This document shows positions 43,404 to 52,096 of a stretch of 64,000 nucleotides of DNA, in pieces. Every line of letters begins with the position of its first letter. Within the stretch, counting starts at the first letter, position 1. Made by a program: the position numbers and the translations under genes. This DNA comes from Scybalousia_A sp963540815. GTDB lineage: Bacteria; Bacteroidota; Bacteroidia; Bacteroidales; P3. The stretch is from positions 62,001-126,000 of the forward strand of contig CAUTQY010000002.1 in the NCBI GenBank assembly GCA_963540815.1, written 5' to 3'. The notes under the pieces are model-generated. The model saw only the letters and a program-made list of their open reading frames with translations. It was not told the DNA's origin and searched no databases.

Positions 43404-45008
43404 ATGTTAAACATAGATTTATCGAAATATGGGATTACGGGAGTAAAAGAAATACTCTATAACCCTACGTACGAAGTACTTTTTAATGAGGAAACCCGTC
43501 CTGAGCTTGAGGGTTATGACAGAGGTCAAGTAACCGAGTTGGGAACGGTTAATGTTATGACAGGTATTTATACGGGACGCTCTCCTAAGGACAAATACAT
43601 TGTTATGGACGAGCAATCCAAAGGCAACGTTTGGTGGAATACCAAAGAATACCCTAACGACAACCACCCGGTGGGTCAAGAGGCATGGGCAAAATGCAAA
43701 GAGATTGCAACCAAACAATTAAGTAATAAACGTTTGTTTGTTGTTGATGGCTTTTGCGGAGCAAATAAAGACACAAGAATGAAAATTCGTTTTATTATGG
43801 AAGTTGCTTGGCAAGCGCATTTTGTTACCAATATGTTTATTCGTCCTCAAAATCAGGCAGAATTTGAACAAGAACCGGACTTTATGGTTTATACGGCCTC
43901 CAAGGCAAAGGTAGAAAATTACGAAGAATTAGGTTTAAGAAGTGAGACAGCCGTTTTGTTTAATGTAACAAGCAAAGAACAAGTTATTCTTAACACATGG
44001 TATGGCGGAGAGATGAAAAAAGGTTTGTTCTCTATGATGAATTACTACTTGCCTTTGAAAGGAATTGCCTCCATGCATTGCTCTGCAAATACGGATATGA
44101 ACGGAGAGAATACTGCCATCTTCTTTGGTCTTTCCGGTACGGGAAAAACGACCTTGTCCACCGACCCTAAGCGTTTGCTTATAGGAGATGATGAACACGG
44201 TTGGGATGACAACGGGGTATTTAACTTCGAAGGTGGTTGTTATGCCAAAGTTATCAACTTGGACAAAGAGGCGGAGCCGGATATATATAACGCCATTAGA
44301 AGAGATGCTCTTTTGGAAAATGTTACCGTAGATAAAAATGGAAAAATAGATTTTGCGGACAAGTCCGTAACGGAAAATACAAGAGTTTCCTACCCTATTT
44401 ATCATATCAAAAATATAGTTCGTCCTATTTCTCACGCTCCTGCAGCAAAACAGGTTATATTTCTTTCGGCCGATGCTTTTGGAGTATTGCCTCCGGTAAG
44501 TATTTTGGATGACGAACAAACAAAATATTACTTCCTAAGCGGATTTACCGCAAAACTTGCAGGTACGGAAATAGGTATAAAAGAGCCGGTGCCAACATTC
44601 TCCGCTTGTTTCGGTCAGGCATTTTTGGAGTTGCACCCAACCAAGTATGCAGAAGAATTGGTTAAGAGAATGAAGCTTTCCAATGCAAAAGCTTATCTTG
44701 TGAATACCGGATGGAACGGTACAGTTAAACGTATTTCCATAAAGGATACAAGAGGAATAATAGACGCAATACTTGACGGTTCAATAGACAAGGCTCCGAC
44801 TAAAAAGATACCGTACTTTAACTTTACCGTGCCAACGGAATTGAAAGGTGTGGATACCAAAATATTGGACCCAAGAGATACGTATGCAAAAGCAAAACAA
44901 TGGGAAGATAAAGCCAAAGACCTTGCCGATAGGTTTATAAAGAATTTTGTAAAATACGAGAACAACGAGCAAGGCAAACTTTTAGTAAAAGCAGGACCTG
45001 TTTTATAA
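43404..45008 (+). CDS. pckA: phosphoenolpyruvate carboxykinase (ATP)
   Basis: The 534-residue enzyme interconverts oxaloacetate and phosphoenolpyruvate with ATP/ADP. In fermentative Bacteroidetes it often runs toward oxaloacetate and conserves energy on the way to succinate. Motifs: GIYTGRSPKDKYIV near 53, the P-loop FFGLSGTGKTTLS near 245, the metal site LIGDDEHGWDDNGVFNFEGGCY near 265, and RVSYPIYHI. Terminator at 45029. Confidence 0.96.
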   Translation: MLNIDLSKYGITGVKEILYNPTYEVLFNEETRPELEGYDRGQVTELGTVNVMTGIYTGRSPKDKYIVMDEQSKGNVWWNTKEYPNDNHPVGQEAWAKCKEIATKQLSNKRLFVVDGFCGANKDTRMKIRFIMEVAWQAHFVTNMFIRPQNQAEFEQEPDFMVYTASKAKVENYEELGLRSETAVLFNVTSKEQVILNTWYGGEMKKGLFSMMNYYLPLKGIASMHCSANTDMNGENTAIFFGLSGTGKTTLSTDPKRLLIGDDEHGWDDNGVFNFEGGCYAKVINLDKEAEPDIYNAIRRDALLENVTVDKNGKIDFADKSVTENTRVSYPIYHIKNIVRPISHAPAAKQVIFLSADAFGVLPPVSILDDEQTKYYFLSGFTAKLAGTEIGIKEPVPTFSACFGQAFLELHPTKYAEELVKRMKLSNAKAYLVNTGWNGTVKRISIKDTRGIIDAILDGSIDKAPTKKIPYFNFTVPTELKGVDTKILDPRDTYAKAKQWEDKAKDLADRFIKNFVKYENNEQGKLLVKAGPVL

Positions 45009-45028
45009 AATTTACATAATTTACTTTC

Positions 45029-45065
45029 AAAGACTAAGTTCTCATTATGAGAACTTAGTCTTTTT
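45029..45065 (+). terminator. pckA terminator
   Basis: A perfect 16-bp stem, AAAGACTAAGTTCTCA with TGAGAACTTAGTCTTT, around TTA and followed by T-run. Confidence 0.9.
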
Positions 45066-45259
45066 GGTTTATATAAAAATTACTTTCGTTCAATACAAAT
45101 TTTGCAAATAGAGTGTAATATTAAATTGTTCTGATATTTTTACCAATAAAATCTATCTTATAATTCTGACTATGTAGCGATACATACGATTGAAAGTTAT
45201 ATGTAATAAACAAGTCTGATATTTGCGCTAATAAAAATAAATTGTCTTTTTCCTCCTAC

Positions 45260-45288
45260 TTGTTTCTGTTTTTCTTTTCTTACCTTTG
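45260..45288 (+). promoter_or_regulatory. promoter of the R-M operon
   Basis: TTG (45260-45262), 18-bp spacer, TACCTTTG (45281-45288), 39 bp before the methylase GTG. Confidence 0.65.
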
Positions 45289-45327
45289 CAAACAGATATA
45301 AACTAATGTAACAAAAATACTATAGGC

Positions 45328-46101
45328 GTGACTAACGAAATCTTAAAAACGGAAAAATTATTGCTTTTGCAAGGTGATAGTTTGCAAGAAGACACTTTTA
45401 AGGGTGAGTTTGCAGATTTAATCATAACTTCCCCGCCTTATAATGTGGGTATTGAGTACAATTCAAACGATGATGAACTCTCTTATGAGCAATATTTGTT
45501 GTTTTCTCGCAAGTGGATGCGAAATTGTTATGTTTGGGCTAATAATCAAGCTCGCTTTTGCCTTAACATTCCCTTAGATAAAAATAAAGGTGGCAGCAAA
45601 TCTGTGGGTGCAGACCTAACACTGATAGCTCAAGAAGTTGGCTGGAAATATAAAAGTACAATAATTTGGAACGAAGGTAATATTTCAAGACGTACAGCGT
45701 GGGGAAGTTGGAAAAGTGCCTCAGCTCCTGTGGTTATCGCTCCTGTGGAGTTGATAGTCATTTTGTATAAAAATGAATGGAAAAAGACTTTAGGAACAAA
45801 AATTTCGGATATAAGTTCAGAAGAATTTAAACTATGGACGCAAGGGGTATGGACTTTTAACGGAGAAAGCAAAAGGAGAATAGGTCATCCTGCACCCTTT
45901 CCTACGGAGTTGCCCTGTAGGTGTATAAAACTTTTTTCCTATCAAAATGATGTGGTTTTTGACCCATTTTGTGGTAGTGGTACAACTTTGTTAGTAGCAA
46001 ACGCTAATGAAAGGCGTGCTGTCGGCTTGGAAATAGACACAGAATATTGCACTTTGGCCAAAAATAGATTATTAAAAGAAATGGCAACTTGCATAATATG
46101 A
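45328..46101 (+). CDS. beta-class DNA methyltransferase (N4-cytosine or N6-adenine)
   Basis: A 257-residue site-specific methylase. The catalytic motif TSPPYNVG is near residue 35 and the AdoMet motif DPFCGSGTTLLVANANERRAVGLEID near 210-236, the order that defines the beta class. The TSPPY form fits either base. The middle part (WAN, NIPLDKNKGG, SRRTAWGSWKSASAP) is the target-recognition region. The start is GTG. Its TGA overlaps the start of the HNH gene as ATGA, so methylase and nuclease are coupled, as in a type II R-M system. All motifs are intact. Confidence 0.9.
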   Translation: MTNEILKTEKLLLLQGDSLQEDTFKGEFADLIITSPPYNVGIEYNSNDDELSYEQYLLFSRKWMRNCYVWANNQARFCLNIPLDKNKGGSKSVGADLTLIAQEVGWKYKSTIIWNEGNISRRTAWGSWKSASAPVVIAPVELIVILYKNEWKKTLGTKISDISSEEFKLWTQGVWTFNGESKRRIGHPAPFPTELPCRCIKLFSYQNDVVFDPFCGSGTTLLVANANERRAVGLEIDTEYCTLAKNRLLKEMATCII

Positions 46102-46670
46102 GTCAAATAGATTTTATAAGAGAGTATTTCATAAAGCATCCTAACAAAGATATTCCCCATCCAGAAGTTGTGGATTACGTAACGCAAGAGTACAAAAAAC
46201 AAACAGGGAAAGTTTTCAGAGACCCCGATAGAGCAGTAAGAAGTTTGGCTCAAAGAGGCTTTTTGATTAAAGTGTCAAAAGGAGTTTACCGCTATGAACC
46301 TGATTTTGTGCAAAATAGAGGATTGGAAGACTTTAGCTCAGAGCAAAAGGAAATAATTATGAAACGTGATGGCTACCGATGTGTGATTTGTGGTAGAGCA
46401 AGAGAGGACGGAGTTGAGTTGCAAGTTGACCATATCAAACCCAAAGAATTTGGAGGTAAAGCAATAATTGAAAATGGACAAACTTTATGTGCCCAGCACA
46501 ACTTTTTAAAGAAGACTTACAAGCAGACGGAAACGGGTAAGAAAATGTTCATAAGATTATACGAATTAGCAAAAATAGAAAATGACGAATTGCTTATAAA
46601 TTTCACGAGAGATATTTTGGCTGTTTTTGAGAAATATAATATAAACGGACATATTGAATGGAAAAAATAA
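46098..46670 (+). CDS. HNH restriction endonuclease
   Basis: About 190 residues from the ATG at 46098. The first 70 residues look like a winged helix (PEVVDYVTQEYKKQTGK, RAVRSLAQRGFLIKVSKGVYRY). The HNH domain is near 92-145: CVICGR, then LQVDHIKPKEFGGKAIIENGQTLCAQHN with metal Cys pairs, catalytic His in DH and the final HN. The coupled methylase indicates a type II or IIS restriction enzyme; the recognition site cannot be inferred. Longer frame from a TTG at 46089 is rejected because ATGA overlap is the natural coupling. Confidence 0.85.
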   Translation: MSQIDFIREYFIKHPNKDIPHPEVVDYVTQEYKKQTGKVFRDPDRAVRSLAQRGFLIKVSKGVYRYEPDFVQNRGLEDFSSEQKEIIMKRDGYRCVICGRAREDGVELQVDHIKPKEFGGKAIIENGQTLCAQHNFLKKTYKQTETGKKMFIRLYELAKIENDELLINFTRDILAVFEKYNINGHIEWKK

Positions 46671-46799
46671 GTACACAAATAAAGTGATTAACAAAGTATT
46701 AATGTGAAAATTTTAAACAAGAAAGTTTACGTTGTTGATAACATGGGGGGCTACAAGTCGGAAATAATAATTTAACTAAATACTTATCACAAATCTAAT

Positions 46800-47162
46800 T
46801 TGGCAGAGGATAACATCGGTATTGCAAGAGAAAAACAAGAGGTATATGTAACTGTTCGTAATATGCAATATTCTCACAAATATCAACATTTTGCCCTTGA
46901 TGCAAATAATAATATCATCGATATACGGAACACCTCTAAGTTAGACACTCAACGATACTCATGTCCTTATTGCAAGAAGGATATGATTCCCAAACGAGGA
47001 AATATTCGTCAGTGGCATTTCGCGCACAAAACGGACAAATGTTCATACGATAAATACTTACATTATATTGTCGAGATAATGATAATTAATTGGTTTAATA
47101 GAGAAAAAACCATTAATTTGTCTATGGAAAATTACGAAAAATGTTATAAATATGAGAGTTGA
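46800..47162 (+). pseudogene. CoiA-like zinc-motif protein, C-terminally truncated
   Basis: The frame gives up to 120 residues from a TTG at 46800 (or 99 from an ATG at 46863). The recognisable part is YSCPYCKKDMIPKRG, then QWHFAHKTDKCSYDKYLH, the N-terminal Cys/His zinc region of competence CoiA-like nuclease proteins. The stop comes soon after, before the expected nuclease core. The end overlaps a minus-strand gene fragment at 47122-47244. I read it as a remnant left by a deletion. Confidence 0.5.
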
Positions 47163-47244
47163 AAATTTTTAAATATACTTCTTGATTCATCATGGTAATA
47201 TCTGCCTGAGGGACAATAATACCCATCCGTTCTGTAAAATTCAT
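47122..47244 (-). pseudogene. 5' fragment of a gene coupled to the Abi gene
   Basis: An ATG at 47244 overlaps the Abi gene stop as ATGA, a translational-coupling signature. The frame reads MNFTERMGIIVPQADITMMNQEVYLK and stops after 40 codons at 47122, inside the 3' part of the CoiA-like fragment. The first 30 residues look like a real protein start but I recognise no family. It was probably a longer partner of the Abi protein, cut by the same event that truncated the CoiA-like gene. Confidence 0.5.
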
Positions 47245-48116
47245 TTTTGTTTTTTACTTATTTGAAATAATGCAGCCTCCAATACTTGAAAGCAAATTTT
47301 TGCGGTATTTTCATCAGGTGAAAAATGCTCTGACATCTGCTGAAAAGGATGAATATAATTTCTAAAATCTCGCAGTGAGTGACTGAATTTCTTGACATCT
47401 TCTCTTAGGAAACCAACCTCACAAGATACGTCAATAAGATTGCTAAGTGTCCATTCATGAAACTGCCGAATCTTTCCTGTTTTGTTATCCTTTGGAGCAG
47501 ATTTAGCTTGATTATACATCGCCGGATTATTTTGAGCTAATCCCAACAAAACTCCCTCCAATGTACTTCCGGCAAGAAATATTACTGATAAAGCAGCTTT
47601 TGCAGATAAGCACGTTTTGATTTCGCTGATACGTGCTTTTATATAGGGTAATGTAGAGCTGTCTATTGGAAGGCTTTCAATTGAAATCTCTGTAAATCTC
47701 GCATTTAGAAAATCCGTTTCCGTAGTATTTATAGTGTTTTCTTTCTCCTTTTCCTTGTCAATATCTATACTTGTTGCTTTTGTAAAAGTTATTTCGCTTC
47801 CTTTGCGTATGACATTCCATCCATCAAAACGGAGGTATTGATTAAAGTCTGCTATCAAAGCATCTAATTCGGAAAATCTTCCGATAAAATTTACTGGCGC
47901 AAAGACATCCTTAATACATTTGTCTAATTCGGGTTTTTCATTTAATGCACGTATTTTATCCTCGGTATATTTCCATTTTGATGGGAAGCCATTTCCATAC
48001 ACATCTCTAAAGCCATATTGATTGAAAAAATCAACAAGCTTAGAACCAGAACGATATTCTGTTTTTTCATTTATTAATTCTCTCAATTTCTCAATAGTTT
48101 TTTGCGATATGAACAT
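47241..48116 (-). CDS. abortive-infection (Abi_C-like) protein
   Basis: The 291-residue protein ends in a C-terminal domain (about 165-285) of the abortive-infection type: STLEGVLLGLA, IRQFHEWTLSNLIDVSCEVGFL, and SHSLRDFRNYIHPFQQM. The last part, an Rx3Nx(Y/F)xHP-like motif, resembles HEPN-type RNase residues (R...N...H). The N-terminal 100 residues (KLVDFFNQYGF, PSKWKYTEDKI) are probably a separate sensing or helical module. By family these proteins kill or stop phage-infected cells. Promoter motif at 48138-48145. Its coupled partner has been lost (see neighbour). Confidence 0.7.
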   Translation of the reverse strand: MFISQKTIEKLRELINEKTEYRSGSKLVDFFNQYGFRDVYGNGFPSKWKYTEDKIRALNEKPELDKCIKDVFAPVNFIGRFSELDALIADFNQYLRFDGWNVIRKGSEITFTKATSIDIDKEKEKENTINTTETDFLNARFTEISIESLPIDSSTLPYIKARISEIKTCLSAKAALSVIFLAGSTLEGVLLGLAQNNPAMYNQAKSAPKDNKTGKIRQFHEWTLSNLIDVSCEVGFLREDVKKFSHSLRDFRNYIHPFQQMSEHFSPDENTAKICFQVLEAALFQISKKQK

Positions 48117-48137
48117 ATCATATAATTATTTAGACTA

Positions 48138-48145
48138 CAAAATTA
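48138..48145 (-). promoter_or_regulatory. Abi gene promoter -7 motif
   Basis: TAATTTTG on the minus strand, 22 bp before the Abi ATG. Confidence 0.55.
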
Positions 48146-48335
48146 CTATTCATATACGGAACAGAAATAAAAACAACAAGAAAATCTTATTGGTTTTCAG
48201 TGGCAGTATTTGTCGTAATACGGATTCTTATCCTCCCTTTTTACAAAATTGTTTTTTGTAAACCGTGTTGTTGTATTAGAATGAGTAAAAATATATAGAG
48301 TCGAATATTTTTTTATACCAAACATTAAAACAATT

Positions 48336-50180
48336 TTATTTTTCAAAAAACTCTTTTTCTTTGGATATTTTTTCGTTTTTTTGTCTGCTTTGAGCAACGT
48401 AAAGAGAGGATGGGTAGTCTATTATTATTCTTTGATAGAATTCCAAGGCTTTTGTTTTGTTGTTAAAAACATTCTCGTACATCTGAGCTAAAGACCATAA
48501 AGCATCATCGGCAACAATATCGTAAGGGTATTTTAATAACAAAGTTTGCCATAAACTATCGGCTTGTGTATAATCCTTTTGTTCATATGCTATTTGTCCT
48601 TTTTTGTACAAAACTTCGTCAAAAATGTTATGGCTAAGATAAGATGTTTCTATAAGAGATAATTGGGCAAGAGCCTCACTATATTTTTTCTGAAATACAA
48701 GAAAGTCTGCTTTTGCAAAATAAGATAATGCATTGTAAGAAGAGTCTTCGTCCATATTTTCTTTTATAAGTAAAGAGTATTCCATAGCATCATTGGCTAT
48801 TAATTTGGAAGTAGAAGCTCGCAAAGTAGAAAACTGAGACAGTGCCCACTCAAAATCTCCGGTATAGTAAGATAAAACAGCGTTTTTGAATTTGGCAAGA
48901 CTTCCTTCGTATTCATTTTTTAGGTCCTTGCTTACTTGAGAATATTCCAAACTTGCCGCCCAAATATCACCTTCCATTAAATAAATATCACCTCTGTCTA
49001 TTTTAGCCAAAGCTCTTTGTTTGACGGATAGGGATCTCATATTTATTACGGTATCCAAAATATCAACGGCCTGCTGAGAGGTGTTTTTATAATAGGCAAG
49101 AAAATTTGCATACTCCCGCATTATGGTTGCACTTTTGACATTGCTACCCAAAGCTTCTACGGTTTTACTAAACTCCATATCCATGTTGTTTATTTCCTTG
49201 TCGTTATGTGAGGGTTGATTTTTGAAAGATTGGTACAAACATTGCATTTTGTTTATAATGCTTTTTTCGTAGTAGGCATTGTTGTTTGAGGTCCTATTTA
49301 CTATAAAATCAAATATCTCAATTGCCTTATAATATTCTTGATTATTTAGGGCTATCTCTCCCAAAGAAAATAAAGTGCCGCATTCGTTATTATCGAAGCG
49401 AGTGTCTATAGCCTTAGCTTGCAAAAAAGCCAAATCATAATTTTTTTCCTTTATCAAAATCCAAAGATAGAGACGAGAAAGTTGTTCATTATTAGGATAC
49501 TGTTTTACTTTTTCCAATAAAGTATTATGTAATTCTTTGAGAAGTTTATCATTTTTATCTGTCTGCAACAGATTGTTAATATTGACTTGTATGCTATTAA
49601 GGTAGCTAGGATTTGCTTCCAAAAGAACAAGATATTCCTCTATTATTTGATTTTCTTTGCCTTGTAGTTGTAAAATAGCGCTTACCTCATTAGTGTATTT
49701 TGTCTTTTGTTTTAGCAACACTCTACCTTTTTGATAGGCTTTGAGAGCATATTCATACAGATTGTTTTTGCTAAAGTAAGAAGCACAATAATAAATGTCC
49801 GTATTATTGGCAACAAGGCTGTTTATGGCTTTGTCAAACATTTTGTAGGCTTTTGTACTATCCTCCTTTTTATAATATAACAAACCATAATCTATATAAT
49901 ACATATAGCGGACTTTACTTTTTTTCAAGGCAAGTTTTATGAGCTTTTCTTGTTTTTTGTTGTCGTTTAAATGTTCATAAACACGCTGCAAGGCATTATA
50001 ATAGTCTTGTTGAAAGTCTTTGTTTATCAAATCTTCCAACAACTTGCAAGCCTCCTGATGCCTATCGGTATTAATGTAGTGTTTGGCAAGTTCAAAATTT
50101 GTTGCGTCCGTGTTTTTTTGTCCAAACACATAAACACAAAAGAAACATAACAATATTACAAAAAAAGCTTTCTTCGGCAT
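48336..50180 (-). CDS. TPR-repeat periplasmic or outer-membrane protein
   Basis: The 614-residue protein has a signal peptide (AFFVILLCFFCVYVFGQ, cut near 21) followed by helical repeats of the tetratricopeptide type almost to the end (pairs such as AKHYINTDRHQEACKLLEDLI and QIAYEQKDYTQADSLWQTLLLKYP). TPR solenoids serve as protein-binding scaffolds. Homologues I would expect are tetratricopeptide proteins of Bacteroidetes with no assigned role. It starts 5 bp after the PurF-like gene, so the order is nadE, purF-like, TPR in one operon. Confidence 0.85.
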   Translation of the reverse strand: MPKKAFFVILLCFFCVYVFGQKNTDATNFELAKHYINTDRHQEACKLLEDLINKDFQQDYYNALQRVYEHLNDNKKQEKLIKLALKKSKVRYMYYIDYGLLYYKKEDSTKAYKMFDKAINSLVANNTDIYYCASYFSKNNLYEYALKAYQKGRVLLKQKTKYTNEVSAILQLQGKENQIIEEYLVLLEANPSYLNSIQVNINNLLQTDKNDKLLKELHNTLLEKVKQYPNNEQLSRLYLWILIKEKNYDLAFLQAKAIDTRFDNNECGTLFSLGEIALNNQEYYKAIEIFDFIVNRTSNNNAYYEKSIINKMQCLYQSFKNQPSHNDKEINNMDMEFSKTVEALGSNVKSATIMREYANFLAYYKNTSQQAVDILDTVINMRSLSVKQRALAKIDRGDIYLMEGDIWAASLEYSQVSKDLKNEYEGSLAKFKNAVLSYYTGDFEWALSQFSTLRASTSKLIANDAMEYSLLIKENMDEDSSYNALSYFAKADFLVFQKKYSEALAQLSLIETSYLSHNIFDEVLYKKGQIAYEQKDYTQADSLWQTLLLKYPYDIVADDALWSLAQMYENVFNNKTKALEFYQRIIIDYPSSLYVAQSRQKNEKISKEKEFFEK

Positions 50181-50185
50181 TATTT

Positions 50186-52090
50186 TTAATAGGAGCGTTT
50201 ATCGTTGCCCTCATACCAATTTATGAAAGCAGTATTTACTACTTTATTACCTCCATGTGTAGGGTAGTTGCCGCTAAAATACCAATCTCCCGTATGATTT
50301 GGACAAGCCTCGTGCAGATTTTCCAAAGAATTATAGACTACAACTATTTCTGCTTTACAATTTTTAGGTGTTATGAGTTGTGCTATTTTTGTTGAAATTT
50401 CTTCCGCGGAGAATGGTTCATAAATAGCCTTGACATGATTTACAATCATTTCTATAGGAAGATGTTCTTGTTTTTTGCAAAGTTGATAAGTCTCTTCTAT
50501 GATATTTTGCAACCCTCTTTCTTTCAATAGTTCTATTGTGGCATTGAATGCTACCATGTATCCCAAACGCGACATATCTATACCGTAACAATCCGGGTAA
50601 CGAATTTGTGGGGCAGAAGAGGCAACAACTATTTTCTTCGGCCCTAATTTATCCAAGATAGCCAATATGCTTTGTCTTAGAGTTGTTCCCCTTACAATAC
50701 TATCGTCTATAACCACAAGATTGTCAACACCTTCTTTTATTTGTCCGTATGTCACATCATAGACATGGGATACCATATCGTCTCTTTCGTTATCTTGAGT
50801 AATAAAGGTACGCATTTTTACGTCTTTTACAACTATGTACTCTTTTCGTATAGTTGTAGCAAAAATATCGTCTAATTTTTCTTGGGTTATATCTCCTTTA
50901 AGAGATAATATTTTTTCCTTTCGTATTTTGTCCAAATAGTCATTAAAAGCTTTTGTCAAACCCTGAAAAGCGACGGAGGCGGTATTTGGTATATATGATA
51001 CTACCGTATTTTTTATGTCATTATCTACGGCTTTAAGTATCTGTGGGAAAATTTTTTCGCCTAATAATTTTCTTTCTTCGTAAATATCTTTGTCTGTCCC
51101 TCGCGAAAAATATATTCTCTCAAAAGAGCATTGCTTATATGTATTGGAAGAGCATTCCTTTATCCTTTCTTGCGTTGCGTTTCCGTCACGTTTGATTATT
51201 AAAGCGCAACCCGGAGAAAGTTCATTAACCTCTTGTATGGGGGCATCAAATGTAGTCATTATGGCAGGACGTTCCGAGGCAACAACAACAATCTCATCAT
51301 TTTTGTACCAAAAACATGGTCTTATTCCGTTCTCATCCCTTGCCGCAAAGGCATAACCATTACCCGTAAGACCGCACATAACATAACCGCCGTCAAAATG
51401 TTTTACCGAAGAGGATAGAACTTTCTGCAAATCCATTTCTTTGGAAACATTTTCGGTTATTTGTATATTGGATTCTTGATTTAGTTTGTGTTTTCTAAAT
51501 AGTTGTTCAACCTCTCTGTCCAAAAACTTACCCATCTTTTCAAGAACTATGGCAGTGTCCGAAACATCCACAGGGTGTTGCCCCAAAGAGATAAGCTTGT
51601 TGAGCATATCTTCTATGTTGGTAAGATTGAAATTTCCTGCAATAAGTAAATCTCTTGTTTTCCAATTGTTTTTTCTATGAAACGGATGTAGGCTTGCTAT
51701 GGAGTTTCCGCCAAAAGTTCCATAGCGCAGATGTCCCATAAAAACCTCTCCGAAAAATCGTGCATTATTTTTTAAGTACCGTATATCGTTGATTTTTTTA
51801 GGATTTTCTTTTTCTATATTTTTGTAATCGGCAAAAACATTCTTAAAAATATCCGCTATCGCTTGCTTATCATTACTTTTAAAAATATCCACATATTGCT
51901 TTCCCGGTTTTGTGTCAAATTTTACCGAGGCAAATCCCGCACCGTCTTGCCCGCGATTATGTTGCTTTTCCATTAAAAGATACATACGATTCAAAGCCCA
52001 TGTGTTACCGTATTTTTCCTGATAATATTCCAAGGGCTTGAGCAATCTCAACATTGCTATGCCACATTCGTGTTTTATACTATCACTCAT
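50186..52090 (-). CDS. PurF-like class II glutamine amidotransferase / phosphoribosyltransferase
   Basis: This encodes 634 residues. Glutamine amidotransferase nucleophile Cys9 follows an 8-residue leader (HECGIAML), with RGQDGAGFAS near 51 and GHLRYGTFGGNS near 118. The phosphoribosyltransferase half contains the PRPP loop VVIDDSIVRGTTLRQS near 465. It is far longer than ordinary PurF (about 470) because of insertions in both halves (for example around 165-220 and 365-440) and a C-terminal extension. It may be PurF itself or a lineage-specific paralogue; other pur genes are absent here. Sits between nadE (6 bp) and the TPR gene. Confidence 0.8.
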   Translation of the reverse strand: MSDSIKHECGIAMLRLLKPLEYYQEKYGNTWALNRMYLLMEKQHNRGQDGAGFASVKFDTKPGKQYVDIFKSNDKQAIADIFKNVFADYKNIEKENPKKINDIRYLKNNARFFGEVFMGHLRYGTFGGNSIASLHPFHRKNNWKTRDLLIAGNFNLTNIEDMLNKLISLGQHPVDVSDTAIVLEKMGKFLDREVEQLFRKHKLNQESNIQITENVSKEMDLQKVLSSSVKHFDGGYVMCGLTGNGYAFAARDENGIRPCFWYKNDEIVVVASERPAIMTTFDAPIQEVNELSPGCALIIKRDGNATQERIKECSSNTYKQCSFERIYFSRGTDKDIYEERKLLGEKIFPQILKAVDNDIKNTVVSYIPNTASVAFQGLTKAFNDYLDKIRKEKILSLKGDITQEKLDDIFATTIRKEYIVVKDVKMRTFITQDNERDDMVSHVYDVTYGQIKEGVDNLVVIDDSIVRGTTLRQSILAILDKLGPKKIVVASSAPQIRYPDCYGIDMSRLGYMVAFNATIELLKERGLQNIIEETYQLCKKQEHLPIEMIVNHVKAIYEPFSAEEISTKIAQLITPKNCKAEIVVVYNSLENLHEACPNHTGDWYFSGNYPTHGGNKVVNTAFINWYEGNDKRSY

Positions 52091-52096
52091 AATTGT

